Assembly: GCA_902515625.1 (NCBI GenBank)
Contig: CABXVD010000002.1
Span: 1-61,466, forward strand
Length of the DNA stretch: 61,466 nucleotides
Source: an uncultured Pelagibacteraceae bacterium
GTDB lineage: Bacteria; Pseudomonadota; Alphaproteobacteria; Pelagibacterales; Pelagibacteraceae
Direction: 5' to 3'
In this document: piece by piece, positions 10,602-21,137 of the stretch
Numbering within the stretch: the stretch's first letter is position 1
Layout of the letters: each line of letters opens with the position of its first letter
The notes under the pieces: generated by a model
Told to the model about the DNA's origin: nothing
What the model saw: only the letters and a program-made list of their open reading frames with translations
The model's database searches: none
Position numbers and translations under genes: made by a program

Positions 10602-13259
10602 AGCTTTAAGTTTTTCAAAAGCATCTTCAATTTTTGACTTATCCAGGCCACCAGCTTGAGCAAAATCTTTTCTTCCTCCACCACCCTGACCACCAATAAT
10701 CTCTGAACCAATCTTAACAAATTCAACAGCATCATATTTATTTGTTAAACTTTCTGTAACCCCAACTGCTATCCCTACTTTGTCATCTTTGCTTGCAAGC
10801 ACTATTACAATACCCTGAGATAAATCTTTTTTTCCTTGATCAACCAATTTTCTAAGTTCTTTAGGAGGAAGATCATCAACTTTTTGAAGTCTTAATTTTA
10901 TTCCATTAACATCTTGGTCTTTAATAATATTTTTTGATTTGTCATTTAAAATTGAATTTACAGAAAGAGTTTCAAATTGTTTTGTTAAATTTTTAATTGA
11001 ATTTTTTTGATCTGAATTATCTATGCTAGGTTTCCCTCCAAGCTTAATGATTTGCTGACTTAAATCTTTAATAGTTTCTTCATCTTTTTCAGAGGATAAT
11101 ACTGAAAGTTTTTCTTTATTTTTTAAATAATCTTCTAATTGTTTATCTCTTAAAGCCTCTATTCTTCTTACTCCTGCAGCTATTGAAGATTGGCTAACTA
11201 TTTTAAATTTTCCAATATCTCCAGTATTTTTAACATGGGTTCCACCACATAATTCTGTGGAGAAATACTTTCCATCCTCATCTCCCATAGAAAGAACCCT
11301 CACTTCATCACCATATTTTTCACCAAATAAAGCTAAAGCTCCATTTTCCACGGCTTCATCTGGTGTCATTAACCTGGTTTTAACATCTGACTTTTTTGAA
11401 ACCATCTTATTTACAAATTTCTCTATTTTATCAATTTCATCATTTTGAATAGGTTTCATATGGCTAAAATCAAATCTCAATCTGCTGGGCTCTACAAGAG
11501 AACCTTTTTGGGTAACATGATCTCCTAGTACTCTTCTTAAAGACTCATGTAAAAGGTGAGTTGCAGAGTGATAAGCTCTAGTATGATCTCTCCTTTCAAT
11601 ATTTATCTTCATTTCAACGCTATCATTAAGCTTTATAGAACCACTAACCACTCTCCCGTAATGTACAAATAAGTCTCCAAGTTTTTTCTGAACATCTGTT
11701 ACCTCAAATTTAAATTCATTTGATACAATCTCACCAGTATCTCCTACTTGACCTCCAGACTCTCCATAAAATGGAGTTTGATTTACTATAATCATCCCCT
11801 CATCGTTTTCTTTTAGTTGATCAACTTCCTTATTTTCTTTTAATAAAGACAAAACAACACCTTCAGCTTGATTTGTTTCGTAACCTAAAAATTCAGTTGG
11901 CTCTAATCTATCTTTAATTCCAAACCAAATATCCTCAACTGCAGCATCTCCTGAACCTTTCCAATTTTTTTTAGCAAGTTCTCTACTTTCTTTCATTAAA
12001 GATTTAAACTTATCTGTGTCAATAGACATTGATTTGTTTCTTAAAATATCTTCAGTAAGATCTAATGGGAAACCATAAGTATCATACAATTTAAACGCCA
12101 CCTCACCTGGTAAAACTTTATCAATTTTAGAAATTTCATCATTTAAAATTTTAATTCCTCTATCAAGTAGAACTAGAAATTTTTCCTCTTCCATTCTCAA
12201 AGTTTCTTTAATCAAGGACTCAGCTCTTACAAGTTCTGGATAATTTCCTGACATTTCATTTTTAAGAGTATCAAACAAATTATAAAAAACTGGTTCCTTG
12301 GATCCTAATAAGTGGGAGTGTCTCATTCCCCTTCTCATAATTCTTCTAAGTACATATCCTCTTCCTTCATTGGAAGGTAAAACACCTTCTGCAATTAAAA
12401 AAGAGCTTGCTCTTAAATGATCAGCAATTACTCTAAAGCTTGCAAGATTAGATTTATCTGATTTAACTTTTACAATCTCAGATGCTGAACTAATTATTTT
12501 TTTAAAATGATCTGTTTCATAGTTATCATGTGAACCTTGCAATAAAGCAGCTATTCTCTCCAATCCCATTCCAGTATCAACTGATGGTTTTGGTAAATTT
12601 ATTCTTTCGTTTTTTGAAACTTGCTCATATTGCATAAAGACTAAATTCCAAATCTCAATAAATCTGTCTCCATCTTCATCTTTGGAGCCAGGTAATCCTC
12701 CAGCTAAATGATCTCCATGGTCAAAAAAAATTTCAGAACAAGGTCCACAAGGACCCGTTTCCCCCATTGACCAAAAATTATCAGATGTAGCTATTCTAAT
12801 AATTCTGTCATCGCTAAAACCCGCTATTTTCTTCCAAAAATTGAAAGCTTCATCATCTTCGTGAAATACAGTTACATAAAGCCGGTCTTTATCTATGCCA
12901 AAATCTTTGGTGATCAAATCCCAAGCATAATGAATTGCTTGTTCTTTAAAGTAATCTCCAAAAGAAAAGTTTCCTAGCATTTCAAAGAATGTGTGATGAC
13001 GAGGTGTATAACCAACATTTTCAAGGTCGTTATGTTTTCCTCCTGCCCTGACACATTTTTGAGAAGTAGTCGCTCTTACATAATCTCTTTTTTCTAAACC
13101 TGTGAATACATTTTTAAACTGAACCATGCCAGAGTTGGCAAACATTAATGTTGGATCATTGTTGGGTACTAAATTACTAGACTCAACAATCTTATGCTCG
13201 TTCTTTTCAAAATACTTTAGAAAAGTGTTTCTTATTTCATTGAGTGTTTTGTCAGCCAT
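10593..13259 (-). CDS. alaS: Alanyl-tRNA synthetase
   Basis: [44 protein letters not shown]. Confidence 0.96.
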   Translation of the reverse strand: MADKTLNEIRNTFLKYFEKNEHKIVESSNLVPNNDPTLMFANSGMVQFKNVFTGLEKRDYVRATTSQKCVRAGGKHNDLENVGYTPRHHTFFEMLGNFSFGDYFKEQAIHYAWDLITKDFGIDKDRLYVTVFHEDDEAFNFWKKIAGFSDDRIIRIATSDNFWSMGETGPCGPCSEIFFDHGDHLAGGLPGSKDEDGDRFIEIWNLVFMQYEQVSKNERINLPKPSVDTGMGLERIAALLQGSHDNYETDHFKKIISSASEIVKVKSDKSNLASFRVIADHLRASSFLIAEGVLPSNEGRGYVLRRIMRRGMRHSHLLGSKEPVFYNLFDTLKNEMSGNYPELVRAESLIKETLRMEEEKFLVLLDRGIKILNDEISKIDKVLPGEVAFKLYDTYGFPLDLTEDILRNKSMSIDTDKFKSLMKESRELAKKNWKGSGDAAVEDIWFGIKDRLEPTEFLGYETNQAEGVVLSLLKENKEVDQLKENDEGMIIVNQTPFYGESGGQVGDTGEIVSNEFKFEVTDVQKKLGDLFVHYGRVVSGSIKLNDSVEMKINIERRDHTRAYHSATHLLHESLRRVLGDHVTQKGSLVEPSRLRFDFSHMKPIQNDEIDKIEKFVNKMVSKKSDVKTRLMTPDEAVENGALALFGEKYGDEVRVLSMGDEDGKYFSTELCGGTHVKNTGDIGKFKIVSQSSIAAGVRRIEALRDKQLEDYLKNKEKLSVLSSEKDEETIKDLSQQIIKLGGKPSIDNSDQKNSIKNLTKQFETLSVNSILNDKSKNIIKDQDVNGIKLRLQKVDDLPPKELRKLVDQGKKDLSQGIVIVLASKDDKVGIAVGVTESLTNKYDAVEFVKIGSEIIGGQGGGGRKDFAQAGGLDKSKIEDAFEKLKALI

Positions 13260-13306
13260 ATTTTTAAAATACAGCTTTTTAATTCTATGTCTAGATAACG
13301 ATAGGG

Positions 13307-13335
13307 AAAAAAGGCGCTTAATTTAAGCGCCTTTT
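13307..13335 (-). terminator. Rho-independent terminator downstream of recA
   Basis: Near-perfect inverted repeat AAAAGGCGCTTAA/TTAAGCGCCTTTT with A/T tract on both sides, between recA stop and alaS start. Confidence 0.8.
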
Positions 13336-13353
13336 ATTAATAAAGATGACCTA

Positions 13354-14508
13354 TTAATTCTTTTTAGATGGAGGAGTAACTTCTGCTTTTTCAGCTTCTT
13401 CTTTTTCAGCTACTTTTTTTTCTTTCTCAATTTTGTCTGGATCAAGCGGATTTCCTTCTATTTTCTTAGAAATTACTCCTGCTTTCTCTCTTATAGCCAT
13501 TTCAATTTCTGCAGCAACTTGAGGATTTTGAGCTAAATAAGTCTTGGCATTTTCTCTACCTTGACCAATTTTCTCACCTTTATAAGCATACCATGCTCCT
13601 GATTTTTCAATTATATCTGCTTTAGAACCAAGATCGACGAGTTCACCCATCTTGCTAATTCCTCTTCCATACATCAAGTCAAACTCTACAACTTTAAATG
13701 GTGGAGCAACTTTGTTTTTAACTACTTTAACTCTTGTTGAGTTACCAATTATTTCATCTTTATCTTTAATGGCACCAATTCTTCTAATGTCCATTCTTAC
13801 TGATGAATAAAATTTAAGTGCATTTCCACCTGATGTTGTTTCAGGACTTCCAAACATAACTCCAATTTTCATTCTGATTTGGTTAATGAAAATCATCATT
13901 GTGTTTGTGTTAGAAATTGAACCGGTTAATTTTCTTAAAGCCTGACTCATTAATCTTGATTGAAGACCAACATGATGATCTCCCATCTCTCCTTCGATTT
14001 CAGCTTTTGGAGTTAAAGCTGCAACAGAGTCAATAACAATTACTGAAATAGAGCCTGATTTTACTAGTGTATCAGCAATTTCTAAAGCTTGTTCACCAGC
14101 ATCTGGTTGTGAAATTAAAAGTTCTTCAGTATTAACACCTAATTTTTTTGCATAAACTGGATCTAAAGCATGCTCTGCATCAACAAATGCACAAATTCCT
14201 CCAGCTTTTTGAGCTTCAGCAACAACTTGTAATGCTAATGTTGTTTTTCCAGATGACTCTGGTCCGTAAACTTCAACAATTCTTCCCTTAGGCAATCCAC
14301 CTATTCCTAATGCTAAATCTAAACTTAAAGATCCTGTAGATATTGACTCAATATCCATAGCTCTTTTTTCACCTAGCTTCATTACAGAGCCTTTTCCAAA
14401 ATTATCTGTAATCTGAGCTATCGCAGCATCTAATGCTTTATTTTTCTCTTTGTTGTCTGCCTCTTGATCTTTAGTAGATTTAACTACTTTTAGGTTATTT
14501 TTAGTCAT
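13354..14508 (-). CDS. recA: Recombinase RecA
   Basis: [13 protein letters not shown] Walker [38 protein letters not shown]. Confidence 0.98.
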   Translation of the reverse strand: MTKNNLKVVKSTKDQEADNKEKNKALDAAIAQITDNFGKGSVMKLGEKRAMDIESISTGSLSLDLALGIGGLPKGRIVEVYGPESSGKTTLALQVVAEAQKAGGICAFVDAEHALDPVYAKKLGVNTEELLISQPDAGEQALEIADTLVKSGSISVIVIDSVAALTPKAEIEGEMGDHHVGLQSRLMSQALRKLTGSISNTNTMMIFINQIRMKIGVMFGSPETTSGGNALKFYSSVRMDIRRIGAIKDKDEIIGNSTRVKVVKNKVAPPFKVVEFDLMYGRGISKMGELVDLGSKADIIEKSGAWYAYKGEKIGQGRENAKTYLAQNPQVAAEIEMAIREKAGVISKKIEGNPLDPDKIEKEKKVAEKEEAEKAEVTPPSKKN

Positions 14509-14616
14509 ATTTTGCCTCTTTTATTAAATTTTTTAACACTCGAATCATAATATTAAATGTACACATTTTGTTCTCATTGGCAATATAATTATTTTATACC
14601 TCAAAAAGTTAAATAA

Positions 14617-15909
14617 TTACTTAAGATTTAGATATTGGCTATTTAAAAGTCCTACTGCTTTCAGGAGATTATATTGGGCCATAAGGTAGTTTTTCTCAGA
14701 ATTTGCCAAAGATATTTGAGCAGAAAGTAATAATGCATTTGATTGAATAACATCGAGAGTATTTCTTGATCCTCTCTCATACTCTGCTGCAATTCCCTCA
14801 TAAGCTATTTGAGATGATTTAACCTGAATTTTTACTGAGCTTAGAAAACTTTCTGAAGATTGCAAACTTGACCAGGCACTAGCAACATTAGTTTCATTAG
14901 TTCTAACAGCATCATCTAATAATAATCTTTTTCGTGTGGTTAAATTTGAGTTTTTATTAATAGTCGATCTTTTTTTCCCGCCAGAATAAAAAGGCCAATT
15001 TAAAGTTGCTTTTAATGTATCTTTTTCCCTTTCATCAATGGTTGAAGTAAGGTCATCTGAGTAAGATCTCTCTAAAGATAAAGATGCTGTAGGTTTTAAG
15101 TCGGACTCAGAAATTGCTAAATCTTTTTCAGACTTTTCTAGATCAAGTTTTGCAATTAAAATATCTGGATTATTTTGTTTAGAAAGATTAATGGCTTCAC
15201 TAAGACTACCTGGAATACCAACAATTGCGTTAGAATTTTTTTTCAATTGTTTTGGATCATTAATTTTTCCAATTATATTTTCATAGTTTAATTTACTGAT
15301 TAATAAATCACTTTTTGACTTTGCAAATTGAGCTTGAGCACCTGCAAGAGAAGATTCTGATTGTGCTAAATCTGTATTTGTAATCTGACCTCTATCTCTT
15401 CTAATCTTATCATTTTCTACTTGTCTAATTAGAAGATTTAAATTCTGTTCGTTTATTTCTAGTGTTTCTCTAGTTAATATTAAATTTGTAAAAGCATTAA
15501 TTGCACTATGAAGAATATCTTGCTCTTTCTTTACCAATTTAGCCTTTGCCAGGTCTAAAGCTGTAATATTTTTTTTAAGAGTTATATCTCTTCCAAAATC
15601 CAATATTGTTTGTTCTAATTTAATTGAAGTTGTAAGTGGATCAACGTCACTGATTGTTGCATCTCCTCCGCTTTGATTGGTTAGCTTATTGGTATCTTCA
15701 ATACTTTTAGATCCACTTAATGTTAATGAGGGTTTATAATCAGCCTTTGAAATATTTACGTCTTCCTCTGAAGCTTTAATATTTTCTCTTTCAGCATTTA
15801 GTTGAATATTATTTTGGTAAGTTTGGTTTAATGCATCATATAAAGTAACCGAAAATGCGTTACTAAAATAAAATAATGATAAACTAATTAGTACTAATAT
15901 TTTTTTCAT
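14617..15909 (-). CDS. tolC: TolC-family outer membrane efflux protein
   Basis: Signal peptide, duplicated coiled-coil OEP pattern, NWPFYSGG... Confidence 0.82.
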   Translation of the reverse strand: MKKILVLISLSLFYFSNAFSVTLYDALNQTYQNNIQLNAERENIKASEEDVNISKADYKPSLTLSGSKSIEDTNKLTNQSGGDATISDVDPLTTSIKLEQTILDFGRDITLKKNITALDLAKAKLVKKEQDILHSAINAFTNLILTRETLEINEQNLNLLIRQVENDKIRRDRGQITNTDLAQSESSLAGAQAQFAKSKSDLLISKLNYENIIGKINDPKQLKKNSNAIVGIPGSLSEAINLSKQNNPDILIAKLDLEKSEKDLAISESDLKPTASLSLERSYSDDLTSTIDEREKDTLKATLNWPFYSGGKKRSTINKNSNLTTRKRLLLDDAVRTNETNVASAWSSLQSSESFLSSVKIQVKSSQIAYEGIAAEYERGSRNTLDVIQSNALLLSAQISLANSEKNYLMAQYNLLKAVGLLNSQYLNLK

Positions 15910-16835
15910 TTGGTTTTATATACAGCAGATTTAATTTGATGGTTATCATTTAAATTCAAAATTATTGAGGCATATTTAGGCATATTCTTAAACATATTTT
16001 GAGTAATTCTCTGATAAGTTTGCATAAAATTAATTACATCCCCTTTACTCATTATTTTATGGCTACTTTTATTCTTAGTTTTGAGCCAAAGTTTTTTCTC
16101 CTGCTTTAATCGCCATTTTTGTAACAAGCTGAAGCTTTTAGCTTTTAAGTAAATCATACAATTAAGCTGTGAGTATAGCTTTTTATATTTTTTTTTTAAT
16201 TGTTGATTTACGTGTTTTCTCCAAATTAAATTTTGATCATTAGTTTTCTCAAGAGAGTTAATTGGTTTTTTTAATATTTTATTTAACTCAGACCTGGCGC
16301 CAACACACCAACCTTCAAATATAATAATATCTGGTTGTTCATTAATATTATTCCAGTTTTTCTTAGGAAATCTATCATCTATTGCCTTATTAAAATTTGG
16401 TAATTTCAATTTTTTAAATTTTTTGTTTTTTACTTTTTTAAAAAAATCTAACATCATCTTAATATCATGGGTACCTGGCACTCCCCTCGTCATTAACATT
16501 GGGTGAATTTTTTTTGATAAATTTATTCTTTCTTTTCTTGTTTTATAAAAATCATCAATTGAAATTTTAAATACTTTTAGTTTAAAATATTTTTCTAATA
16601 TAATTTTTATAATCGAGCTAATTGTGGTTTTGCCAGTTCCTTGTCCTCCTGCTAAACCTACAAAGTAAGGTTTTTTTTTGTTTGCTTTTTTTGCAATCCA
16701 AAAACATATTGGGATCAAAAAAGACTTTATCATCTTCTCTTTATTTTTAAATTTTTCAGTAGAAGTTTCTTGTGATGTAATAAATTTCACACAGTCATTT
16801 TTCACCTTATTAAAACAAAGACTTGCCGATTGCAT
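15906..16835 (-). CDS. D-glycerate 3-kinase-like P-loop kinase
   Basis: GLAGGQGTGKTTISSII P-loop, SIDDFYKTRKERINLS, RGVPGTHD, FEGWCVGAR. Confidence 0.75.
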   Translation of the reverse strand: MQSASLCFNKVKNDCVKFITSQETSTEKFKNKEKMIKSFLIPICFWIAKKANKKKPYFVGLAGGQGTGKTTISSIIKIILEKYFKLKVFKISIDDFYKTRKERINLSKKIHPMLMTRGVPGTHDIKMMLDFFKKVKNKKFKKLKLPNFNKAIDDRFPKKNWNNINEQPDIIIFEGWCVGARSELNKILKKPINSLEKTNDQNLIWRKHVNQQLKKKYKKLYSQLNCMIYLKAKSFSLLQKWRLKQEKKLWLKTKNKSSHKIMSKGDVINFMQTYQRITQNMFKNMPKYASIILNLNDNHQIKSAVYKTK

Positions 16836-16840
16836 AAAGA

Positions 16841-17206
16841 TTATTTTTTTTGGTCTAAAGGATGATTTTGCCCATCATTAACTGGAACATTTTCTAATGC
16901 AAGTGTATCAATTTCATCTATACAGCCAACATTGAAACCTGTCATTGCTGGATTTATTCTTGGATTATGATGGGTATAAATTCCACAGTCGGAGCAAAAG
17001 TAATGTTTGGCAATCTTTGAATGAAATTGGTAAAGTTTTAATTTATCTTCACCTTTAATAATTTTGAAATCTTCGTTTTTTACCATCGACATAATTGCAC
17101 CTTTTCTTTTACAAATAGAACAATTGCATTTTATTACTTTGGCTAAATCTCCATCTACATTAATCTCTGCCTCTACACTTCCACAATGACATTTTAGTAT
17201 TTTCAT
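16841..17206 (-). CDS. GFA-family (CENP-V/GFA) zinc protein
   Basis: CHCGSVEAEI, CNCSICKRKG, HYFCSDCGIYTHHNPR cysteine motifs. Confidence 0.8.
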   Translation of the reverse strand: MKILKCHCGSVEAEINVDGDLAKVIKCNCSICKRKGAIMSMVKNEDFKIIKGEDKLKLYQFHSKIAKHYFCSDCGIYTHHNPRINPAMTGFNVGCIDEIDTLALENVPVNDGQNHPLDQKK

Positions 17207-17212
17207 ATTTAT

Positions 17213-17770
17213 TTACCCTTTGTTTATATCTACTCTAAACATTATTTCATTTCTTTTTAACATTGGCAGAGTAAATGGTGAGTTATAAGATGCCCTTATT
17301 GGTGGGCTAAGAATTACGATTTTATCTTTTTTAAGTTGATTTTCTAAAATATCTTTATTTTTTAAAAAATTGTTATCTGAAGATCGACCTGAATATTTAA
17401 TCACTGCATAATATCCACCTTCTATAGTTAAAATCTTTATATCCGAATTGGATGGCTTGGGCGCATTATCTTTGTTGAATTTTGATGGCAAATAAAACTG
17501 CATTGTCATATTTCCGTTCTTAATTTCTTGGGTTACCGGAACAGTCATTTTAATCTCTTTTTTTTGCTTATTATTTCCTGAAATATAATTAAATAACTTT
17601 CTAAAACCATTACCCTGTGTTGTGTTAGTTTCTATCACCAAACGATCAAAATATTTTCTTATTTCATAGTTATTATTTTCATTTATTATCTCGTAGTTTG
17701 CTTCTTCGTATGCCATGGTTTGAGAACTTAAGGTTAATATTGAAATTAAAATTAGTAAAATTTTTTTCAT
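17213..17770 (-). CDS. SOUL-type heme-binding family protein
   Basis: YEIRKYFDRLVIETN..., KKEIKMTVPVTQE, YNSPFTLPMLKRNEI. Confidence 0.8.
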   Translation of the reverse strand: MKKILLILISILTLSSQTMAYEEANYEIINENNNYEIRKYFDRLVIETNTTQGNGFRKLFNYISGNNKQKKEIKMTVPVTQEIKNGNMTMQFYLPSKFNKDNAPKPSNSDIKILTIEGGYYAVIKYSGRSSDNNFLKNKDILENQLKKDKIVILSPPIRASYNSPFTLPMLKRNEIMFRVDINKG

Positions 17771-17902
17771 TTTTAATTATTTAAACTATCTCTGGTTGAA
17801 GTTATCCACAACCATACAAAATGTAGTTTGGATGTTCACCTTTTGATTCACTTTTGATTCAGTTACAGACTCAAAATACAACCTCTTGAGTGTATTGTAT
17901 AA

Positions 17903-18328
17903 ATGCGCTATAAATTAGAACAAAACAGGAACATGAAACTAACAATCCCTTATTATCTACATAAAGCAGGCGCTGGTTTTCCTTCCCCTGCTACTGATTA
18001 TATCGAAGAAGATATTGATCTGAACATGCATTTAATAAGAAATGTTCCAGCCACTTTCATCATCAGAGTTCAGGGTAAGTCCATGATCGATGTTGGAATT
18101 AATGATGGAGATTTATTGGTAGTTGATAAGAGTTTAAAACCAAAAAATTTTTCAACAGTGATTGCAAATGTTCATGATGAGTTAGTGGTAAAAACTTTGG
18201 TTCAAGAGCGAGATAAAAAATTTTTAACTTCTGGATCTAAAGAATTTGCTGACAGAATTTTAATTAATGAAGAACAGGATATTTTTATTTGGGGGGTTGT
18301 AACTTATGTCATCCATTCTACGTACTAA
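17903..18328 (+). CDS. umuD: UmuD-like S24 peptidase (SOS response)
   Basis: A-G cleavage site region KAGAGFPSPATDYIEE, catalytic VQGKSMIDVGINDGDLLVVD and KTLV Lys; overlaps umuC. Confidence 0.88.
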   Translation: MRYKLEQNRNMKLTIPYYLHKAGAGFPSPATDYIEEDIDLNMHLIRNVPATFIIRVQGKSMIDVGINDGDLLVVDKSLKPKNFSTVIANVHDELVVKTLVQERDKKFLTSGSKEFADRILINEEQDIFIWGVVTYVIHSTY

Positions 18329-19583
18329 AAAGATAGCATTAGTTGATTGTAATTCTTTTTACGTTTCTTGTGAAAGATTATTTAATCCTAAAATAAGAAG
18401 AAAACCAGTTGTTGTTTTATCTAATAATGACGGTTGTATCATTTCACGATCTAATGAAGCAAAAGCTTTAGGAATTAAAATGGGTGAGCCCTACTTTAAA
18501 GGAAAAGATATTATCATTAAAAATAAAGTTGAGGTTTTCTCCTCAAACTATTCTTTGTATGGTGATTTATCTAGAAGAGTGATGCGAACTCTTAAAAGAT
18601 TTAATTCAGAAATAGAAGTCTATTCAATTGATGAAGCATTTTTAGATTTATCAAATTTTCCTGATGAAGATGTAGAAAAAATTGGCAAAGAAATTAGAGA
18701 AACTGTTTTACAGTGGACAGGTATTCCAACTAGTATCGGAATTGCCAAAACAAAAACTTTAAGTAAAGTTGCAAATCATATTGCAAAGAAAAAACAATCA
18801 GGAGTTACTAGTTTAATTGGTATAGAAAACTTAGATCCTATTTTAGAAAAAGTTGAAATTAATGATGTGTGGGGTGTTGGCAGGCAACTAACTAAGTTTT
18901 ATCAGAAGCATGGAATTTATAATGCTAAACAATTAAAAAACAAATCTAACACTTGGATCAAAAAATCTTCAAATGTTCTAAGCTCAAGAACAGCAATGGA
19001 GCTTAGAGGAATTCCTTGTATAGGCTTAGAGACAACTACCACTAAAAGAAAAAGTTGTGTTGTATCTAGATCATTTGGAAAAAGAATTGAAATGTTCCAA
19101 GAGTTAAAAGAAGCAGTTGCAAACTATTGTTTAAATGCCTCTGAAAAAATTAGATCAGAGTCTTTGGTTGCAAAAGCAATTACAGTTTTTGTTAGAACCA
19201 GTCCTTTCCAAAGAAACTTTGGCTATTATTCAAATGCAAAAACAGTTGATTTTCCAATTGCAACAAATAATAGTATTGAAATAGTTAAAACAGCAGTTTC
19301 AATTTTGGAAAGTATTTTTAAAAATGGATATCGTTATCAAAAAGCAGGGGTGATGCTAACAGGATTATCTAATGCAAGTGATAAAACAAATTTATTTACC
19401 TCTGCAAAAGATGAGAAAATAAACAGTTTAATGAGATCAATTGATAATACTAATCATCGATACGGAAGATCTACTTTAAGTGTTGCAAGCGCTGGAGTTC
19501 ATAAAAAATGGAATATGAGAAGGCAGTATTCCTCTAAAATTGATACAGCTGACTTTTATTGTCTGCCAACGATTAGAGCTTGA
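18306..19583 (+). CDS. umuC: DNA polymerase V catalytic subunit UmuC
   Basis: ALVDCNSFYVSCERLFNP, PVVVLSNNDGC, YSIDEAFLDL. Confidence 0.93.
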   Translation: MSSILRTKKIALVDCNSFYVSCERLFNPKIRRKPVVVLSNNDGCIISRSNEAKALGIKMGEPYFKGKDIIIKNKVEVFSSNYSLYGDLSRRVMRTLKRFNSEIEVYSIDEAFLDLSNFPDEDVEKIGKEIRETVLQWTGIPTSIGIAKTKTLSKVANHIAKKKQSGVTSLIGIENLDPILEKVEINDVWGVGRQLTKFYQKHGIYNAKQLKNKSNTWIKKSSNVLSSRTAMELRGIPCIGLETTTTKRKSCVVSRSFGKRIEMFQELKEAVANYCLNASEKIRSESLVAKAITVFVRTSPFQRNFGYYSNAKTVDFPIATNNSIEIVKTAVSILESIFKNGYRYQKAGVMLTGLSNASDKTNLFTSAKDEKINSLMRSIDNTNHRYGRSTLSVASAGVHKKWNMRRQYSSKIDTADFYCLPTIRA

Positions 19584-19613
19584 TTTATTTAACTTTTTGA
19601 ATAAAAAAACACT

Positions 19614-19835
19614 ATGCAAAACCAAGAAATAGTAAAAATAATAGAAAACCTAGGAGGCCGAAGAGGTTATGAGGAGAAAAGAGCATCAAAATTAGGTTTT
19701 ACATGTCTCTATGATTACTTTGAATATAAAATATCAAAGAAACAGAAAGCTATTGAAAACGAGCAAAAAGAATTAGAAGCTGCAAAAGCTGAAGATCAAC
19801 CAAAGGCTGCTAAAAAAAGCTGTAGTTGTTGCTAA
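19614..19835 (+). CDS. Small hypothetical protein with Cys-rich C-terminus
   Basis: 73-aa ORF ending KKSCSCC, immediately downstream of umuC. Confidence 0.55.
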   Translation: MQNQEIVKIIENLGGRRGYEEKRASKLGFTCLYDYFEYKISKKQKAIENEQKELEAAKAEDQPKAAKKSCSCC

Positions 19836-20839
19836 AATTCCAAAGTTTTTGAAGATCCATCTTTATAAGTAAATTCTACTTTCTTTTTTGAAATACTTTT
19901 TATTGACTCAAATCCATCATATTCAGCAATAAAGTCATTTAATTTTTTTCTACCCTTTTTGCTCATTTTTGGTCCTGGGGCATTCACACCTACATCTATA
20001 ATTAATTCAGCTCCATTTAAAAATGCATTTACATAAGCTCTTACTGGAGATCCACAAGTCATTGCTTCTGTAAGCCAAATCGGTTTATTTACATCTACAC
20101 TTTTTAATAAAGCTGAAAATTCATCTACCCAAAGTTCTTTGTCACACTGCCCTTCTGGACCACTAATATGGTGAATATTTGCTATATCAAAATGATTTTT
20201 AATTTCTGGTAAAACTGATTTCCAGTACTTTCTATTTTCAGGAAACATTCCTGCAGCTCCAGCCATAACAATTACTGCGTCCGGTTGTTTTTCTTTAATA
20301 ACTTTGGAAGAAAAATTAAAGATTTCAATAAAGTCTTCCTTACTTCCTTTAAAAAACATACTAAATTCAGGTTCATTCATAATGTCCCAATATTTTATAG
20401 GTTTAGTAAGTCCAGGCATATCATTTGAGCCATCTCCATCATAACGATCAATTAACTTTAAAAGGAAAGTTTTATAATCATCCATTGAGCAAGGTTTGCT
20501 TAAATACTTAGTAAATTTTTTTCCAAAAGGACTTCTTGCTTTTTTTCTTTTACAAGATTTTTGTTCCCAATTTGCGTGAGGCCAAATAGTAGCTAAAATT
20601 ATTTGGTTATGTTGCTGTGCATAAAAAACATATTTGTCTGTATCTTCCCAATTAAAATTTCCTTTTTCTTTTTCTATATGGTTCCAGATAAAAGGACCTG
20701 GATGAGGTCTAACCCATTGCCCTTCTTTACCATGCATTTTCTCATCACGTATTTCAGTAAGTTCACCAAACCTTGATTCTGAAAATGATGAATTAGAAAA
20801 TAAAATTAAAAAAATAATAAAGAAAAATAATTTTTTCAT
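19832..20839 (-). CDS. Exported glycoside hydrolase-like protein (TIM-barrel, clan GH-A-like)
   Basis: Signal peptide; WDIMNEPEF (acid/base NEP) and IWLTEAMTCG (TE nucleophile-like) motifs. Confidence 0.55.
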   Translation of the reverse strand: MKKLFFFIIFLILFSNSSFSESRFGELTEIRDEKMHGKEGQWVRPHPGPFIWNHIEKEKGNFNWEDTDKYVFYAQQHNQIILATIWPHANWEQKSCKRKKARSPFGKKFTKYLSKPCSMDDYKTFLLKLIDRYDGDGSNDMPGLTKPIKYWDIMNEPEFSMFFKGSKEDFIEIFNFSSKVIKEKQPDAVIVMAGAAGMFPENRKYWKSVLPEIKNHFDIANIHHISGPEGQCDKELWVDEFSALLKSVDVNKPIWLTEAMTCGSPVRAYVNAFLNGAELIIDVGVNAPGPKMSKKGRKKLNDFIAEYDGFESIKSISKKKVEFTYKDGSSKTLEF

Positions 20840-20857
20840 TATTTTATTAGACCTTAA

Positions 20858-21137
20858 TTAGTTCCCTGGACCTCCTGGATCTCCTGGACCACCTGGGCCA
20901 CCTGGGCCACCTGGGCCACCTGGATCTCCTGGGCCACCTGGGCCACCTGGACCTCCTGGATCTCCTGGGCCTCCTGGTCCCATATCCCCTATTCCACCTG
21001 GGCCTCCTGGACCTCCTAAATCACCTATTCCACCTGGCATTCCACCCATATCTCCCGGACCTCCTGGACCTCCTGGCATACCACCCATATCACCCATCGG
21101 ACCCATATCTCCTGGACCACCAGGACCACCTGCCATA
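20858..21137 (-). repeat. Short-period coding repeat (collagen-like Gly-Xaa-Pro triplets)
   Basis: Reiterated cctgggcca/cctggatct/cctggacct 9-nt units; conspicuous local GC rise in an AT-rich window. Confidence 0.9.

Noticed and set aside
14563-14571. ACAAAATGT shared between recA (minus strand) and umuD (17816-17824) upstream regions
   Set aside because: A 9-nt AT-rich match between two ~90-bp regions is not significant on its own.
17802-17810. TTATCCACA, an exact consensus DnaA box upstream of umuDC
   Set aside because: A single 9-mer; with this base composition roughly one occurrence is expected by chance in a 61-kb window, and there is no cluster of boxes.
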